Origin: Onthophagus taurus | Lineage: Eukaryota > Arthropoda > Insecta > Coleoptera > Scarabaeidae | DNA: 64,000 nucleotides | Direction of reading: 5' to 3' | Assembly: GCF_036711975.1 (NCBI RefSeq) | Contig: NC_091967.1 | Span: 5,084,001-5,148,000, forward strand | Part shown: piece after piece, positions 1 through 24,150 of the stretch | Numbering within the stretch: position 1 is the stretch's first letter | Layout of the letters: every line of letters begins with the position of its first letter | The notes under the pieces: generated by a model | Told to the model about the DNA's origin: nothing | The model's input: the letters and a program-made list of their open reading frames with translations, nothing else | Database searches by the model: none | Made by a program: the position numbers and the translations under genes

Positions 1-335
1 CCCAGCCAATTACTCAAGCCACACCAACTCAACAAAATTACACAGATGTTCGATTACAAATTCGATTAACAAATGGGGGCACTTTAACACAAACTTTTAA
101 AGCCACTGAACCTCTACAAGCTGTTAGGTTATACATTGAACTGAATCGTACTGATACTACCGGGCCCTTTTCATTAATGACTAATTACCCAAGGAAGATT
201 TTTGAAGCGGAAGATTATGAAAAACCTTTAAGCTTATTGGGTAAATAAAAAATAAACGATTTAATTTTTGTATAAATTTTTTTATTTTTAGGTTTAGCAC
301 CGTCCGCTGTTATTATAGTATCCAAAGTTCAATAA
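1..335 (+). CDS. UBXN1: UBX domain protein 1 (UBXN1/SAKS1-type), C-terminal part, 5' end outside window
   Basis: Two exons are visible: 1-240 (open at the left edge) and 292-335, joined across a 51-bp GT-AG intron (241-291). Together they encode the UBX fold at the C-terminus of the protein. It runs from VRLQIRLTNGGTLTQTF through PFSLMTNYPRKIF to GLAPSAVIIVSKVQ and a TAA stop. The beta-grasp pattern (QIRL..G..L.Q.F, then the FSL/P.R..F segment and LGL.PSA) fits the UBXN1 group, whose UBX domain binds the p97/VCP ATPase in ubiquitin-dependent degradation. That role is family knowledge. The N-terminal UBA domain expected in this family lies outside the window. An AATAAA at 504-509 could be its polyadenylation signal. 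The gene converges on NDUFB11. Another UBX protein such as a FAF-type paralogue is possible but less likely. Confidence 0.85.
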
Positions 336-573
336 TTAGTCATTGGGGAAAATTAAGAAATTTCGTCCTTAATTAAAAAAATTGTTTTTTTACGCATATT
401 TATATAAAAAAATATAAGACAACTTTACTAAAAGTGCTTATAACTATACATGTTTGTAATTTTGACGCATTTAGAAGATATGGAAATATAAATAACTTAC
501 TAAAATAAAGCTTTGTTTTTATTTTATTTTTAATTACCAATACTTATGTACAATACAGATTTTTTTAATAATT

Positions 574-1005
574 TTAAATAATAATTTCAGTATCGCCTAA
601 TTCTTCATCAGATGGTAACTGAATTTTCTTGGGATCAACCAAGTTTGCATCAACCAAAGGTAATCCTAATTTCTCCCTACGACGCAATTCCAAAAATGCT
701 TCCCTTTGACTCCAATCTCTCAAGTTATAATCTGGTGTATAAGCCCAGAAGAAACCCCCGAAAACTAAACAAAGTGTTACCGAAAAGAAGAATGTTGAAT
801 GCATTCCCCTTCGATCCTCCGCTTCATCTTTTCGATCAAAACCATAGGACACCCAATTCTTGGTCGTCACAGACGTAGTCGACTTAGATTCAGCATCAAC
901 TGTAGCTGTATCGCTGTTCTTTTTTGATGTCGATATGCATCTTTTGTTTATTGTAGGCAAAACTCTTCGAACAATTGAATTTTGAAGGCGAATTACGGCC
1001 GCCAT
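574..1005 (-). CDS. NDUFB11: NADH dehydrogenase 1 beta subcomplex subunit 11 (complex I ESSS subunit)
   Basis: An intronless 143-aa frame encoding the accessory ESSS subunit of mitochondrial complex I, located in the inner membrane. The first ~30 residues are basic and lack acids (MAAVIRLQNSIVRRVLP...), as in a matrix targeting sequence. A single hydrophobic segment at about residues 71-90 is followed by the conserved YTPDYNLRDWSQREA and the RRREKLGLPLVD tail diagnostic of NDUFB11/NP15.6. Length fits the family (about 140-160 aa). The start ATG at 1003-1005 is followed directly by the presequence. TTTATT runs just downstream on this strand (about 514-525) could provide the poly(A) signal, so the 3' ends of this gene and UBXN1 lie within about 240 bp of each other. 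The next gene upstream on the same strand is COQ10. Confidence 0.93.
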   Translation of the reverse strand: MAAVIRLQNSIVRRVLPTINKRCISTSKKNSDTATVDAESKSTTSVTTKNWVSYGFDRKDEAEDRRGMHSTFFFSVTLCLVFGGFFWAYTPDYNLRDWSQREAFLELRRREKLGLPLVDANLVDPKKIQLPSDEELGDTEIII

Positions 1006-1233
1006 CGCTTTTGATCTCTTTTTAAGAAAGTTTTAGAGGTTAGGTTATGTTGGTTATGTCACCTTTTAAAATGGAGTGGGGATGACGTTTTTAACACAGA
1101 ATCGATTAATGTAAAAAAAAATTTGTTTTAATTTATTTATGTACATGTAATCATTAAAAATAATAAATAAGATCTACTTCCAAGAAAAAAATAAATAAAT
1201 AATAAAGGAATTAAAGTCCAACTTTTCTAATCA

Positions 1234-1936
1234 TCAAGTTTTGACATAAGATAATTCATGAATCGGTATTGACTCAGCTCCATATCGTCTTTTTGCTTCG
1301 GTAAGAAAAGCGGTTTCCATTTGTCCAACTAAAGCGTCAAAAAACATATTAGCTAACTTGAGATGTAGCGTTGATTTGAAACGAAAATCAATGGAGAAGT
1401 CAACGATACTAGATTGCGGATTGCTTTCAATTCCTTCACTGAATTTCCAATACGTTTCTAAATAATCAAATAACCGACCATCTTTGCAAACTGCCCTCAC
1501 CATGTTAGGTTTGCTCAAAGTAACATCAGAAACATAGCTTTCAAAGATTGGGGGAAATCCAATATGTAACACGGCTTTTAAATTTTCGTCACTTTCGCAA
1601 ATGATAGTGGAACCTTTACAAAATGGGACAAATGATTTATAATTAGCAACATCTGAGACAACTGTAAACATTTGTTCCATCGAAAATCTAAAATGACATT
1701 AAAAAATTAAATGACACAAAATTTTCTTAAACATTTTTTACCCCACTAGTTTCCTTCCATGGTGTTTCTTATGCTCATCAGCTTTACTAAAAAAATACCG
1801 TATTTTATCATGTGATTTTCCAATTGATTGTAGTAAAGAACCATTTGTACGCCTTAAAATAAAATTTTTATAAAAAATTAAATAATAAAATTTACACTTA
1901 CAATATTACATTATGTAACACTCTTGAAGTCGTCAT
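1234..1936 (-). CDS. COQ10: Coenzyme Q-binding protein COQ10 (START-like), three exons
   Basis: Exons in transcript order are 1902-1936, 1742-1852 and 1234-1687. Both introns are GT-AG (49 and 54 bp) and the spliced frame encodes 199 aa. Exon 1 gives MTTSRVLHNVIL. Exon 2 ends in RKLVG and runs into exon 3 FSMEQMFTVVSDVANYKSF, matching the START/polyketide-cyclase-like ligand-binding fold of mitochondrial COQ10. Other family landmarks are VPFCK, GFPPIFESY, DGRLF.YLET.W.F and VDFSIDFRFKS...LA.MFFD. COQ10 binds ubiquinone and is needed for efficient CoQ function in respiration (family knowledge). The in-frame ATG at 1680 is internal, because the spliced start restores the conserved segment that precedes it. 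The gene is divergent from the acetyltransferase gene starting at 2515, so they may share a promoter region. Confidence 0.9.
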
Positions 1937-2514
1937 TATTATCGATATAATTATCTAATATTATTTTTTTTACAGGATTTTAGAGGATATTGTAAAATTA
2001 TAATACAATTGAGGTTATGTTTCAACTTTCTACTTTTTGTGACTTTCCATACATGTTTCATTAACGCAATTTGATCAGTTAACGTTTCGAACTAAAGTTC
2101 TTCTTTTTTAAAAGTGTTACACAATATTTTCAACCTTTTTTAGAGATTTTGATTACATGGAATTTGGATTGTTTTCAAATTTTGTTTCGTTGTGTTTATT
2201 TCCATTAGATGGAGACACCGAATATATCATTATAAAGTGACGTTAAAAATGTTTACAAATAATAGATTTCTATAGAGACTTTATAATTATGGTTAAATTG
2301 AATATAAAAATATATATGTATGTGTTAATTATTTTAAATTAATAATAATCAATAAGATGTTTTAAAATTAACTTGTTTTGTTGTCACTAGATGGCGCGGG
2401 GATGCATTTATTATTGTTTTTACTACAGCAGTGATTGTTGTGAGGTTATAAAAATTTCATAAAGATATACTAAAAACCGCCGAATCTCTTTACTAATTCT
2501 TTTCTTAATATAAA
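1937..2514. promoter_or_regulatory. Divergent intergenic region between COQ10 and the KAT7-like gene
   Basis: These 578 bp separate two oppositely transcribed starts, so both promoters should lie here. It is AT-rich with no clear TATA/Inr pair that I would stand behind. A GAGGTTATG motif lies near 2010, a sequence that recurs elsewhere in the window. A CACTAGATGGCGC site lies at 2385-2397 (separate entry). Confidence 0.5.
2385..2397 (+). promoter_or_regulatory. CTCF-like motif CACTAGATGGCGC
   Basis: CACTAGATGGCGC agrees with the insect CTCF core (AGRTGGCGC, often preceded by CA or CACT). It lies about 120 bp 5' of the KAT7-like start codon, between two divergent genes. This is a motif match only; occupancy is inference. 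Confidence 0.35.
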
Positions 2515-15579
<13,065 letters not shown>

Positions 15580-17500
15580 ATATAATTTTTGTAATAAAGA
15601 GGGTGTGTATTTTGACAATCACATGAATATTGAATTGTTTAATTTTTAAAAATACGAACAATAATAAAATTAAGAAAATAATCTATTTAAATTTAAGATT
15701 TTACTTAATTTTTAACATTGTACATAAAATCTTTTAAATTATTTTATGATGCTCAATATCATAAATTGTATGTATTTTAACTTTGTTAATAAGTTGTATA
15801 TAAAATTGTAAGTATTATACCCAATAAAATCTATTACAATTAATTTTATAGCAATATTCAAATTTCTTTAATACAAATAACTTGTTCGAGAATATTCATC
15901 AACAATTCGCGTATGTAAGAGCGTAGGCGCTTGTACGTCATAATTTTCTCCGCTGACGTGGCAAATAAAACATGGAATATGTCCAAGAATAATCGTTAAC
16001 GCTTAGTCTGGGAATTACAATCTTTTCCACAAACAATGACATTAGAAAATTACCACTTTTTTATAATATCCGAGAATGGATTAAACGGGTTTTGCATTAA
16101 ATACTTGGCGCCGTATTTTTTTTAATGAATCGGGTCAATACATTACGTACTTTTCAATGAATCAGCCGGATCTTAATCATTTGCTTTATGGCTGTAAATG
16201 TGATTCATATATTTTGGATGTGTTTGTAAGTAGAATGTTTTGAAAGTTTGAAATTTTATTATTGTTTTCGATAAATTCATTTTAGACTTTTTACAGTAAA
16301 GTTATTTTCGAGTAGTACTAATACACATAATTAAAAATACACGAATTATGTCTGATTACTAGTAGATAACAAATTCTTATTGTATTCCTAGTAAAAATAT
16401 GTTTGAAGCGTTAGATATTTTTAAAATTATCTAGGAAATCCTTTGATAATGGGAATCGTTACATATGTGCTTATTTATTCTATTATTAAAATTCTTAGAT
16501 ATCCATAAAAATCCTAGATATAGAAACTTAAAATAATTATCACATTATCCTTGAAGATCCTCATAAAATTCTCTATAAATGGCTGCAAACAATCTTTGAA
16601 ATTTGAAATGAATATCTTTAAATTTGTCATGAATATTAATTCCACTAAAATTAAACTTATTTGTTTAAGAAATAAAGGAAATTCAATGTTAAATCACTTT
16701 TAATATCAGAATAAAAATCCCATATCACATATAGTTCATTTTTTTTTTCTGTAATACCTGTCAAATTGTTGTAAAGTTGGCAAAATTAACAAGGAATTTT
16801 GTTTTATCATGTTTTGAAATAGATACGTCACACTGACATTTGAGCTTTCGTTATTCCAAAAGAAAAGGTGCATAAAAAATGTTGTGAGGTGTTTATTTGC
16901 CATTTACTTACCTAGAAAAGGTGTTTTGTTCTATTTAATTACTTTTTAGCACGTTTTTACAATAAATATGTACTTCGTTAAAATCGTATTTATCTACAAA
17001 TTTATTAGTATTTTAACCTCAACTATTTAGTTACTGAAAATGTTACTAAAAATCAGGAAAATAACGTAAATTTTATAAGGGTCCTAGATAATACCAACAG
17101 AAACCCTAAAAAATTTACATTGACAAGTATTATAGAAAAAAAACGAACTATATAAAAAAACCGAGCTGTATAATTCCATCAAAAAATAAGTGAGGTTATG
17201 TACGTTCTAATTGAAATGTCAGTTTAAAAACGATCATCTCTAACCTTTATTGACTCATATCTACTTGGTAGCAGTATTAAAAGGCATTAAGAGTGTAAGA
17301 AATCATTGAAAAATCATTCAGATCCTTTGAGGAGATAAACTGCGATCCAAAGGTCGAGAATTTGATACGATTCACATCAGGGATAAAACGGCATTCAACA
17401 TCGTCGGCTACACAAGTAAAGACACCCATTAGAACTTTAATACTTCTACGAGCAAACCCTAAAATATTCCCAGGTTTGACAGTGGCGATGTTAATAAACT
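15580..17500. other. 3' region of KAT7-like gene, then AT-rich DNA with a dispersed repeat
   Basis: The 3' UTR begins at 15580, with poly(A) signals AATAAA at 15593 and near 15822. From about 16740 to 17110 lies a copy of a dispersed repeat also seen at 4880-5530 and 61480-61612, ending in CCTAGRTAATACCAAC. No gene is supported. Confidence 0.6.
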
Positions 17501-17899
17501 GGTCCATAGTCTTTGATTATATATAATATGGATTGAGCTAACTGAATATATCTACTAACAAAAATGTGGCTCAAGGTGAATAGACGCAGATGGAAAGCGA
17601 TAATGTGAAAGTGTAACAAAGATAGACATAAAACGGTACTAAACAGACGGACGCATGCGCACAAAAGTGTCAAACCTCTTCCATTTGACGTTTATCGTTT
17701 TGTTGTGTCACAGCCAGTCACACCGTTATGTTTAAAAATGTATTGTTTCGTGTGCAAAGTTCGCGATAATATAGTTTCACATCACCTGTAAGTATTATAA
17801 ATAATAAGGAAATTTTATTTTATTTTATTTTTTTTTTCTTTTTTCATTTATTAATTTTGTTTTAAATTTACCGCCAAAATTAACGCACGCCCATTATAT

Positions 17900-18754
17900 A
17901 GCTTTGTTCGTGGGGACTGCACTACTTGCACTATGCAGTTTAGTGCAGATGTTGTGTGTTCGTTGGGGATAGTGCAGTTTAGTGCAGTTGCACTCATATT
18001 GTTCGTTGTTCCAGGTGCAGTGCAATGTAGTGCAGCCGGTGCAAGTTAGTGCAGATTTTGTTGCACCTGCATTCGATTAAGTTCAATAAGTGCAGTGTAA
18101 CTAAAGTGGCGGAATATTTGAAAACGTGTTTTGTAATAATTAATATTAATATTAAATATTAAGAAATAAAACCTTATAATAATAATTAATATTTGTTGTA
18201 TTAGAGAACACAGTATATTCAATCCCAGTGGAGGCAGTAGAAAACTACCCCTACTTTTTTGGAATAATTTAAAAACTACCCTGTCGATTTTGGCGGCATT
18301 AAATACACTTATAGTACATTTAAAAATATTAATTATGTGTTTTTTCTCATTTAGGGGTGGCTGGGGTTAACTACCCTCACCATCCCAAATTTTTTTTTCA
18401 AGTACTGCTTATCAATTTTGGTGCAATTTAGCATGTGATTTCTTTATACGTTAAGTGTAGTGCTTTTGAAAGAACTAATAAGGGTTAGTAGTTTGGTATA
18501 GAAAATATATTTCGCTAATAATTGAAAAAAATAAAAAATAATAATAATAATTGATGAATACTAAAAAAACGCTACTAAAAAAACATTCTGCGATAATTTT
18601 TTTTATAAAAATCTGTTCGTTGGGACCACGGTTTATACACTTTTCTGACCTGCACTAAGTTGACATGACATTGCACTGACTTACACTTCATTGCACTATG
18701 ACGTCATACGAGTGCCATGTCGTGCAGAGTAGTGCAGTCCCAACGAACAAAGCT
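17900..18754. mobile_element. 855-bp TIR element rich in AGTGCAG sub-repeats
   Basis: The left end AGCTTTGTTCGTGGGGACTG and the right end (reverse complement AGCTTTGTTCGTTGGGACTG) are inverted repeats extending through CACTACT. A short TAT may be the target duplication. The subterminal region holds many copies of AGTGCAG in both orientations, a pattern typical of transposase-binding sub-repeats. No transposase frame remains. An outer inverted pair (17504-17541 and 18818-18855, containing TATATATAATCAAAG) brackets it, suggesting a second nested palindrome. Confidence 0.75.
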
Positions 18755-18859
18755 TATGTCAGTACGCTTCTATGTCTATCTCGGTTCGATCACCTTGCGC
18801 AAGCTATCTCTCTCGTTGGCTCAATCCATATTATATATAATCAAAGTCCATAGTAGACG

Positions 18860-19495
18860 AAGTCTTTCTTCAGCCCACAGTCTCATCCTATGTTTGGCCA
18901 TTGCAAATGCCACTGGTAGTGATCAAATCTGATGCCATTAATAGCAGTTTCTCTATATGCAAAGGAGATTTGCCAATCCAGCTACTCGTGGAATTCGTGA
19001 AAGTTTACTGATAATTGAAGTCTATCGAGGTTTCCTATACCAGGCTGCCGCTCCGTATGTAATCATAGGTCTAACCATACATATCACTCATAATACTTGT
19101 CAAAATTGAAAGACAGTGAAACTCGTAATAACAGCAAATTTTTTGACAACTGATTTAGAAGATATCGTTTCTTTAAAATTTTCCATTCTGTATTTATGTT
19201 AATCTTGGTATAATTGACCTCCAATTATAAGTTGTTCAGTTGAGTATGACCACGGGGAGAAAAACGTGGCGTCCTAGAAAATATAAACCGGAAAACACCC
19301 ATTTCCTCTATTTAATTATTTATTATTTTTTTAATAAATTATTATTTTCTTGAAATAACATCAAAGGGTATTAATTACGTTTTAATTAAGTGAGCAATCA
19401 AGGTCTGTTAGCGACGCATCGATCAGCGGGTTTGATATCGTCATCGAACTTTGTCATTTAACTCCACCACCTTCGACGGGGAATGGGATTCAAAC
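18860..19495. other. AT-rich intergenic, nothing recognised
   Basis: No open frame with known motifs, no TIR and no tandem structure that I can support. Confidence 0.5.
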
Positions 19496-19499
19496 TCTA

Positions 19500-20115
19500 A
19501 AACCCGAACAATACGAATCAATCAAGCGCCGCCGAACCTGCTGCAACGGCTGCTTTACTATATACATTTGCGTCGCGACGCACACAGGGCACACTATAGT
19601 GCGCGCGTATTGATCCAGCTACGCTGAAGAGAGTTTGGTGGCCAAACCAGGAGAATCCTGCAGGTCGTGTGAATGACACCGCCGGTAAACTTAACGTTGA
19701 GATCAAATAATAATTATCATATCATGATGTACACATATAAATATATGAGTTATGCACAATCACATAGTAGTTTAGTATCCGTGTTTTAGATGTTAGATTT
19801 TCTTTAAATTAATTAATTAATCGAGATGCACCGATTAATTTAATACCGGCATTTTTAATTTCCCCTCGGCGGGCGTTTCGCGTTTATAATTGCGCGCCCG
19901 TCGAGGGGGACTATTAAGCCTACTATCCAGTGCATGACGGTCGGCGAGTTCCTTGACTTCTTCTCGTCGGAGATGTCTGAGCGATGACCTTGTTTGTTAC
20001 CAAGGCTGCCTTTGTACGTTCCGTTCCATGCTGCGCCGCCGCCACCGCCGCCGTCGGTTGGGGCCCTGGTATTTCTGCCATCTCTTTCTCTTCGTGTCTC
20101 TTCCATAGATTTTTC
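19500..20115. other. Pair of GC-rich islands
   Basis: Two CG-rich blocks (about 19500-19700 and 19855-20115) are separated by AT-rich DNA. Short open frames on both strands have no recognisable domain. Candidate regulatory islands. Confidence 0.35.
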
Positions 20116-20814
20116 GACAAACCCTTTTTATCATTCTCAATTTTGATGATTCTAAGATTAATCATACCTAATTCGTAATGACTCTATGAATTAAAATTTT
20201 TTCTGCATTAATTTGAAAAAGAAAGAAGTAGATGTGAAAGGAAATTGTACTCATTTTTAATAATTGATATTCATCTCGCCGAAAATCACCTCCAATTATT
20301 TAAATTCCACTTTAAAATTTACATCACGTATTATAAATCTCTCGCTACCATATTTAAATTATCATAATTATAAGATCCTTGCTAGAGTATAATTTTTGCA
20401 AAGAAATGAGTGGTTATGGTTACATTGTAACTTTACAATTGGAGTAAAACAATTTATCCAAATTATATTTTTTCTAAATTTGAGTAAAAAATTTACTAAC
20501 ATGTATAAGTAATTTACCAGGAATGCATGTAGTCCGCGGTGAAACGAACCACACGATGACGCATCATCTCCACGATGACGAACTCGCGTTGTATGGCCGG
20601 AAATGCTTTTCGAACCGATTTCTACTGACCTCACTAAACCTAGAGTGAACTTAAGATGTTTATTTTTATTTACAAACAGACTCAAGTTAGATATACAGAG
20701 TGTTTCTGTAAGTCGTGGCATAATTTTAATCACAAATACTATGTTGTATATTTTTATTGAACTAAAACTAGAACTAACACTAGATTTGTTAGTGCTCTTT
20801 TAATTTAGCAATAT

Positions 20815-21345
20815 TTCCGATGAATTCGAAGAAAACTATAGTAAGGCCGATTTATAAGAAAGGAAATAATAAAATTGCACTAATTTCTAACATTACAAAA
20901 AATTTTGAGAAGCTTGTCCTGAAAAGACTAAAAGACTACGTTACCAAGAACCAAATACTTAACCAGTCCCAAAACGGTTATATATATAAAGGCAAATCTG
21001 TAACAAATCTGAGCAATTTGCCAGGTATTAGAACAAATTCAAACTGAAATTAATAACAGCAATCTCACCAGTTGTATAATGGTGGACCTAACTAAAGCAT
21101 TTGGTTGGTAGCTTAGATATTACTTGTCAGAACGAGAACAGCGGGTGGTCTCGTATGGTCAAACTGGTGCTAAAATTACTTCAGACTGGACAAAGGTTCT
21201 GCAAGACATCCCACAAGGATCAATATTGGGACCTTTCCCGTTTATCCTATACACCAATGATCTTCCAGAAATGATAGAGCATCTACTAATCCTTTTTGCT
21301 GATAACTCCACTGCAGTATTAACTACAAAAACTGAGAAATAAATG
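20815..21345 (+). pseudogene. Degenerate non-LTR reverse transcriptase
   Basis: Frame pieces give VRPIYKKGNNK, ALISNITKNFEKLVLKRLKDY, a frameshift, then CIMVDLTKAFG with a stop, then YLSEREQRVVSYGQTGAKI, VLQDIPQGSILGPFPFILYTNDLP and LFADNST. These are RT blocks of a jockey/CR1-type LINE. Two catalytic aspartates are altered: KAFD has become KAFG, and the FADD box reads FADN. With the stops, it cannot be functional. The order of blocks is preserved, so it derives from one element. Confidence 0.85.
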
Positions 21346-21486
21346 TTAGAATTGGTTCAGCTCAATCTAGGTAAACTGCAAACTTGGTTATACCTTACCT
21401 GGTCATCCATTTTAACATTAGTATTTGTGATTAAAATTATGCCACGACTTACAGGAACAACCTGTATAAATAGACTTCGACGTCTC

Positions 21487-22017
21487 ATTCCTTAATTTCA
21501 ATAAATACGGCTTCCAGGAATCTTTAAAGTAGCATCTTTTTTGACACTTTTAGGTTACACGAAAATGCAAGTTTTATTTCAACATTTTTTTTCTCAATAT
21601 TTTTCCAATCCAACCCAACAATTATTATACATTATTTTAAAGAGAAAGCTTTGAGCTTTAATTTAGAACAAGTCTTATTCATTAATTTCAATAAATACGG
21701 CTTCCAGGAATTTTTAAAGTAGCATCTTTTTTGACACTTTTAGGTTACACGAAAATGCAAGTTCTAAGTCTACATTTTTTTTCTCAATATTTTTCCAATC
21801 CAACCCAACAATTATTATACATCCTTTTAAAGAGAAAGCTTTGAGCTTTAATTTAGAACAAGTCTTATTCCTTAATTTCAATAAATACGGCTTCCAGGAA
21901 TTTTTAAATTAGCATATATTTTGACACTTTTAGGTTACACGAAAATGGAAGTTTTATTTCAACATTTTTTTTCTCAATATTTTTCCAATCCAACCCAACA
22001 ATTATTATTATACACCA
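21487..22017. repeat. 190-bp satellite, short array (~2.8 monomers)
   Basis: Three consecutive monomers begin at 21491, 21681 and 21871, sharing CTTAATTTCAATAAATACGG, GACACTTTTAGGTTACACGA and TCCAATCCAACCCAACAATT with the large array at 24.15-27.88 kb. These copies are more diverged from each other than those in the large array. They end abruptly where the LINE-derived duplicate starts, at about 22018. Confidence 0.9.
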
Positions 22018-22499
22018 TTGTCAGAATTAGTTCAGCTCAATCTAGGTAAACTGCAAACTTGGTTATACCTTACCTGGTCATCCATTTTAACATTAGTATT
22101 TGTGATTAAAATTATGCCACGACTTACAGGAACAACCTGTATACATAGACTTTTTGAATAAATAGATCCAATTAAAAGCTTTTTGTATGTTAAATTAATC
22201 GCGATTTAAAATTAATTTATACACTAAGCCTATATTTATCACCTTTCTCTTATTATAAACAAAATATATGTACTTTTAGAGTAATTAAACTTTTTATGGC
22301 ATGATAATTACGGGAATTTAAAAATGTAATATTTTAGTAATACATTGTATAGATAATGATGCACGTTTTAAAAATTTACTGTATTTGGTTCTTTTTAAGC
22401 AATATGAGAAGAAAAATGTAAATAGAATGATTCGAAGAATTTTTGTTTGTAGATTAGATATCCCTATAATTAATTTATATTTATTGATTCAACATTGAA

Positions 22500-23035
22500 A
22501 CGAAAACAAAGAGAGGCAGCGACACCAAAAACAAGGAAAACATCGTCGCCGTGGACAGCTATGTCCCGTCGTCGTTTGTTGTATTTCTAAGAATCGGCAG
22601 GAGGAGGCCGCTTGCTACAGAAACCAATCAACGAACCGTCGGCCAATTAAGGAGAGAGGTCGATTCGAAATCGGTGGCGTAGGAGAAGTCTGGCTCGAAA
22701 ATCGCCGAAACACAACGACAATAACAGAAGAAGATGCCTTCGCGGGGAACGTATGGCGGGTGCTGACTGGGGGCCCCGCATCCTTGGCTCGGCTGACGGC
22801 CCCGAGGCACCGTCGGCGGCGAAAAATGCAAATGTGTATAAATAGAACGGCGCAAGGTCGCCAATTTCAATGTCACGCCCGGTCCCTGTGAGCAAAAATT
22901 TATACGTTCCTGGAACGGGGACCGTGTGAGTGTGAGAGACCGGCACCACAACCGTACGGGGCCACGGTCGACGACGGGGCCGTCGCTGTCGACGCCGACG
23001 CATCAATCCACATCGGCCTTTGTCGAACAATAAGA
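22500..23035. other. GC/CpG-rich island
   Basis: A well-delimited GC-rich block between AT-rich flanks. Minus-strand open frames of 107 and 127 aa overlap in different frames, the longer being Arg/Pro-rich, which fits composition rather than selection. A promoter or enhancer is possible; coding is unsupported. Confidence 0.45.
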
Positions 23036-24150
23036 CTGTTTGTTAATCGCAACAGTAATTGTCCTGTTTATATTTAAAATTAACATGTGATGGTGTTTAA
23101 TAACAAAAACGTCTGGATGGTGATAAATATTGCTAAATTCACCAATTTTAACATTAAATTTTCCTCAATTCAAATTTTTTGGTTCCAACATGTTTTTACA
23201 CACTCAAAATTGCATGTAATTTAGATATAACGTAAGAAATAAAGTGAAACCGCCCTATTACTACAACCTAATCGAAATGATCGTAAACTAGCCACAAGGC
23301 ATTGTGTGTGTGTGTACAAACGTCTTATTTATTACAGCCAAGGACAAACGTAAACCATTCATCGCATAAGAGAGCTTTCGAAATTGGCAATTATTTTTTT
23401 CTTGATGTTCCGCAATACAGGACTTATAATTTGTTCCTCTAGCAATAAGAGGTACTTTCTACACACAAAATTAATACATATCGCAATTTTTTAACTCTTC
23501 CGAAATCTGCTTTAAATTTTATTTCAAATCCTTTTCTGAGAATCAATACAAGATTTACTTTATATGTTTATGTTCACAATACTAATTGAGTATAATGTCA
23601 TAAGAAATGTTTAATGTGGTTATAGACGTGCTATAAAAAATTTTGACTTTGTTATATATTAATTTTGGGAATATAATAGTAATAAATACTATCAACACAA
23701 AACTCTTTATTTATTACAAAAAAAATAGGAACATTTTGCAATGTTTCAATTATACGCGTAATTTAAATTAAAGTAAAATTAGTGTAACTTTTGTTGTTGC
23801 AGATTAGATGACAAATAACATATGTTTAACAAGATGTTACTTTTAGCAGAATGCATGCTGAACTGGAGTCATCTGTCAAACGGTTTCTAATCGAGTCTTT
23901 AATGTTATTTATCTCTGAAAATAATGACTCATAGGTTGATGAAAATATTTTTAAAATAGCATGAGCGTTTCTTGTACTTTCTACTATACAAGAAAGAATC
24001 AGTATAAAAAATGACACAATCCGCACTATAGGGTTTTTTGATATATTTAAACTTATTCGACCAGATGTGAGGTTAAAAGTTTAGTGAAAAGTGGTGTTGT
24101 TGAACTTTGTTGTTCAAAAAGGTATCTCTTTGATAAATGATTATTGGGTG
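23036..24150. other. AT-rich intergenic, nothing recognised
   Basis: A short GT dinucleotide run lies near 23303. No coding, RNA or element structure is supported. Confidence 0.5.

Larger units (their letters stand above)
20696..22139. mobile_element. TIR-bounded composite: LINE RT fragment plus satellite mini-array
   Basis: The left end CAGAGTGTTTCTGTAAGTCG (20696, preceded by TA) is inverted relative to two right ends, at 21464 and 22139 (both followed by TA). All share CTGTAAGTCGTGGCATAATT and about 25 more bases. The two right-end copies (21345-21475 and 22018-22150) are near-identical direct repeats flanking about 2.8 satellite monomers. The element is therefore either a 769-bp TIR unit (to 21464) or a 1444-bp composite (to 22139). 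The left end also carries a CTAG-family fragment (20759-20787). Confidence 0.65.
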
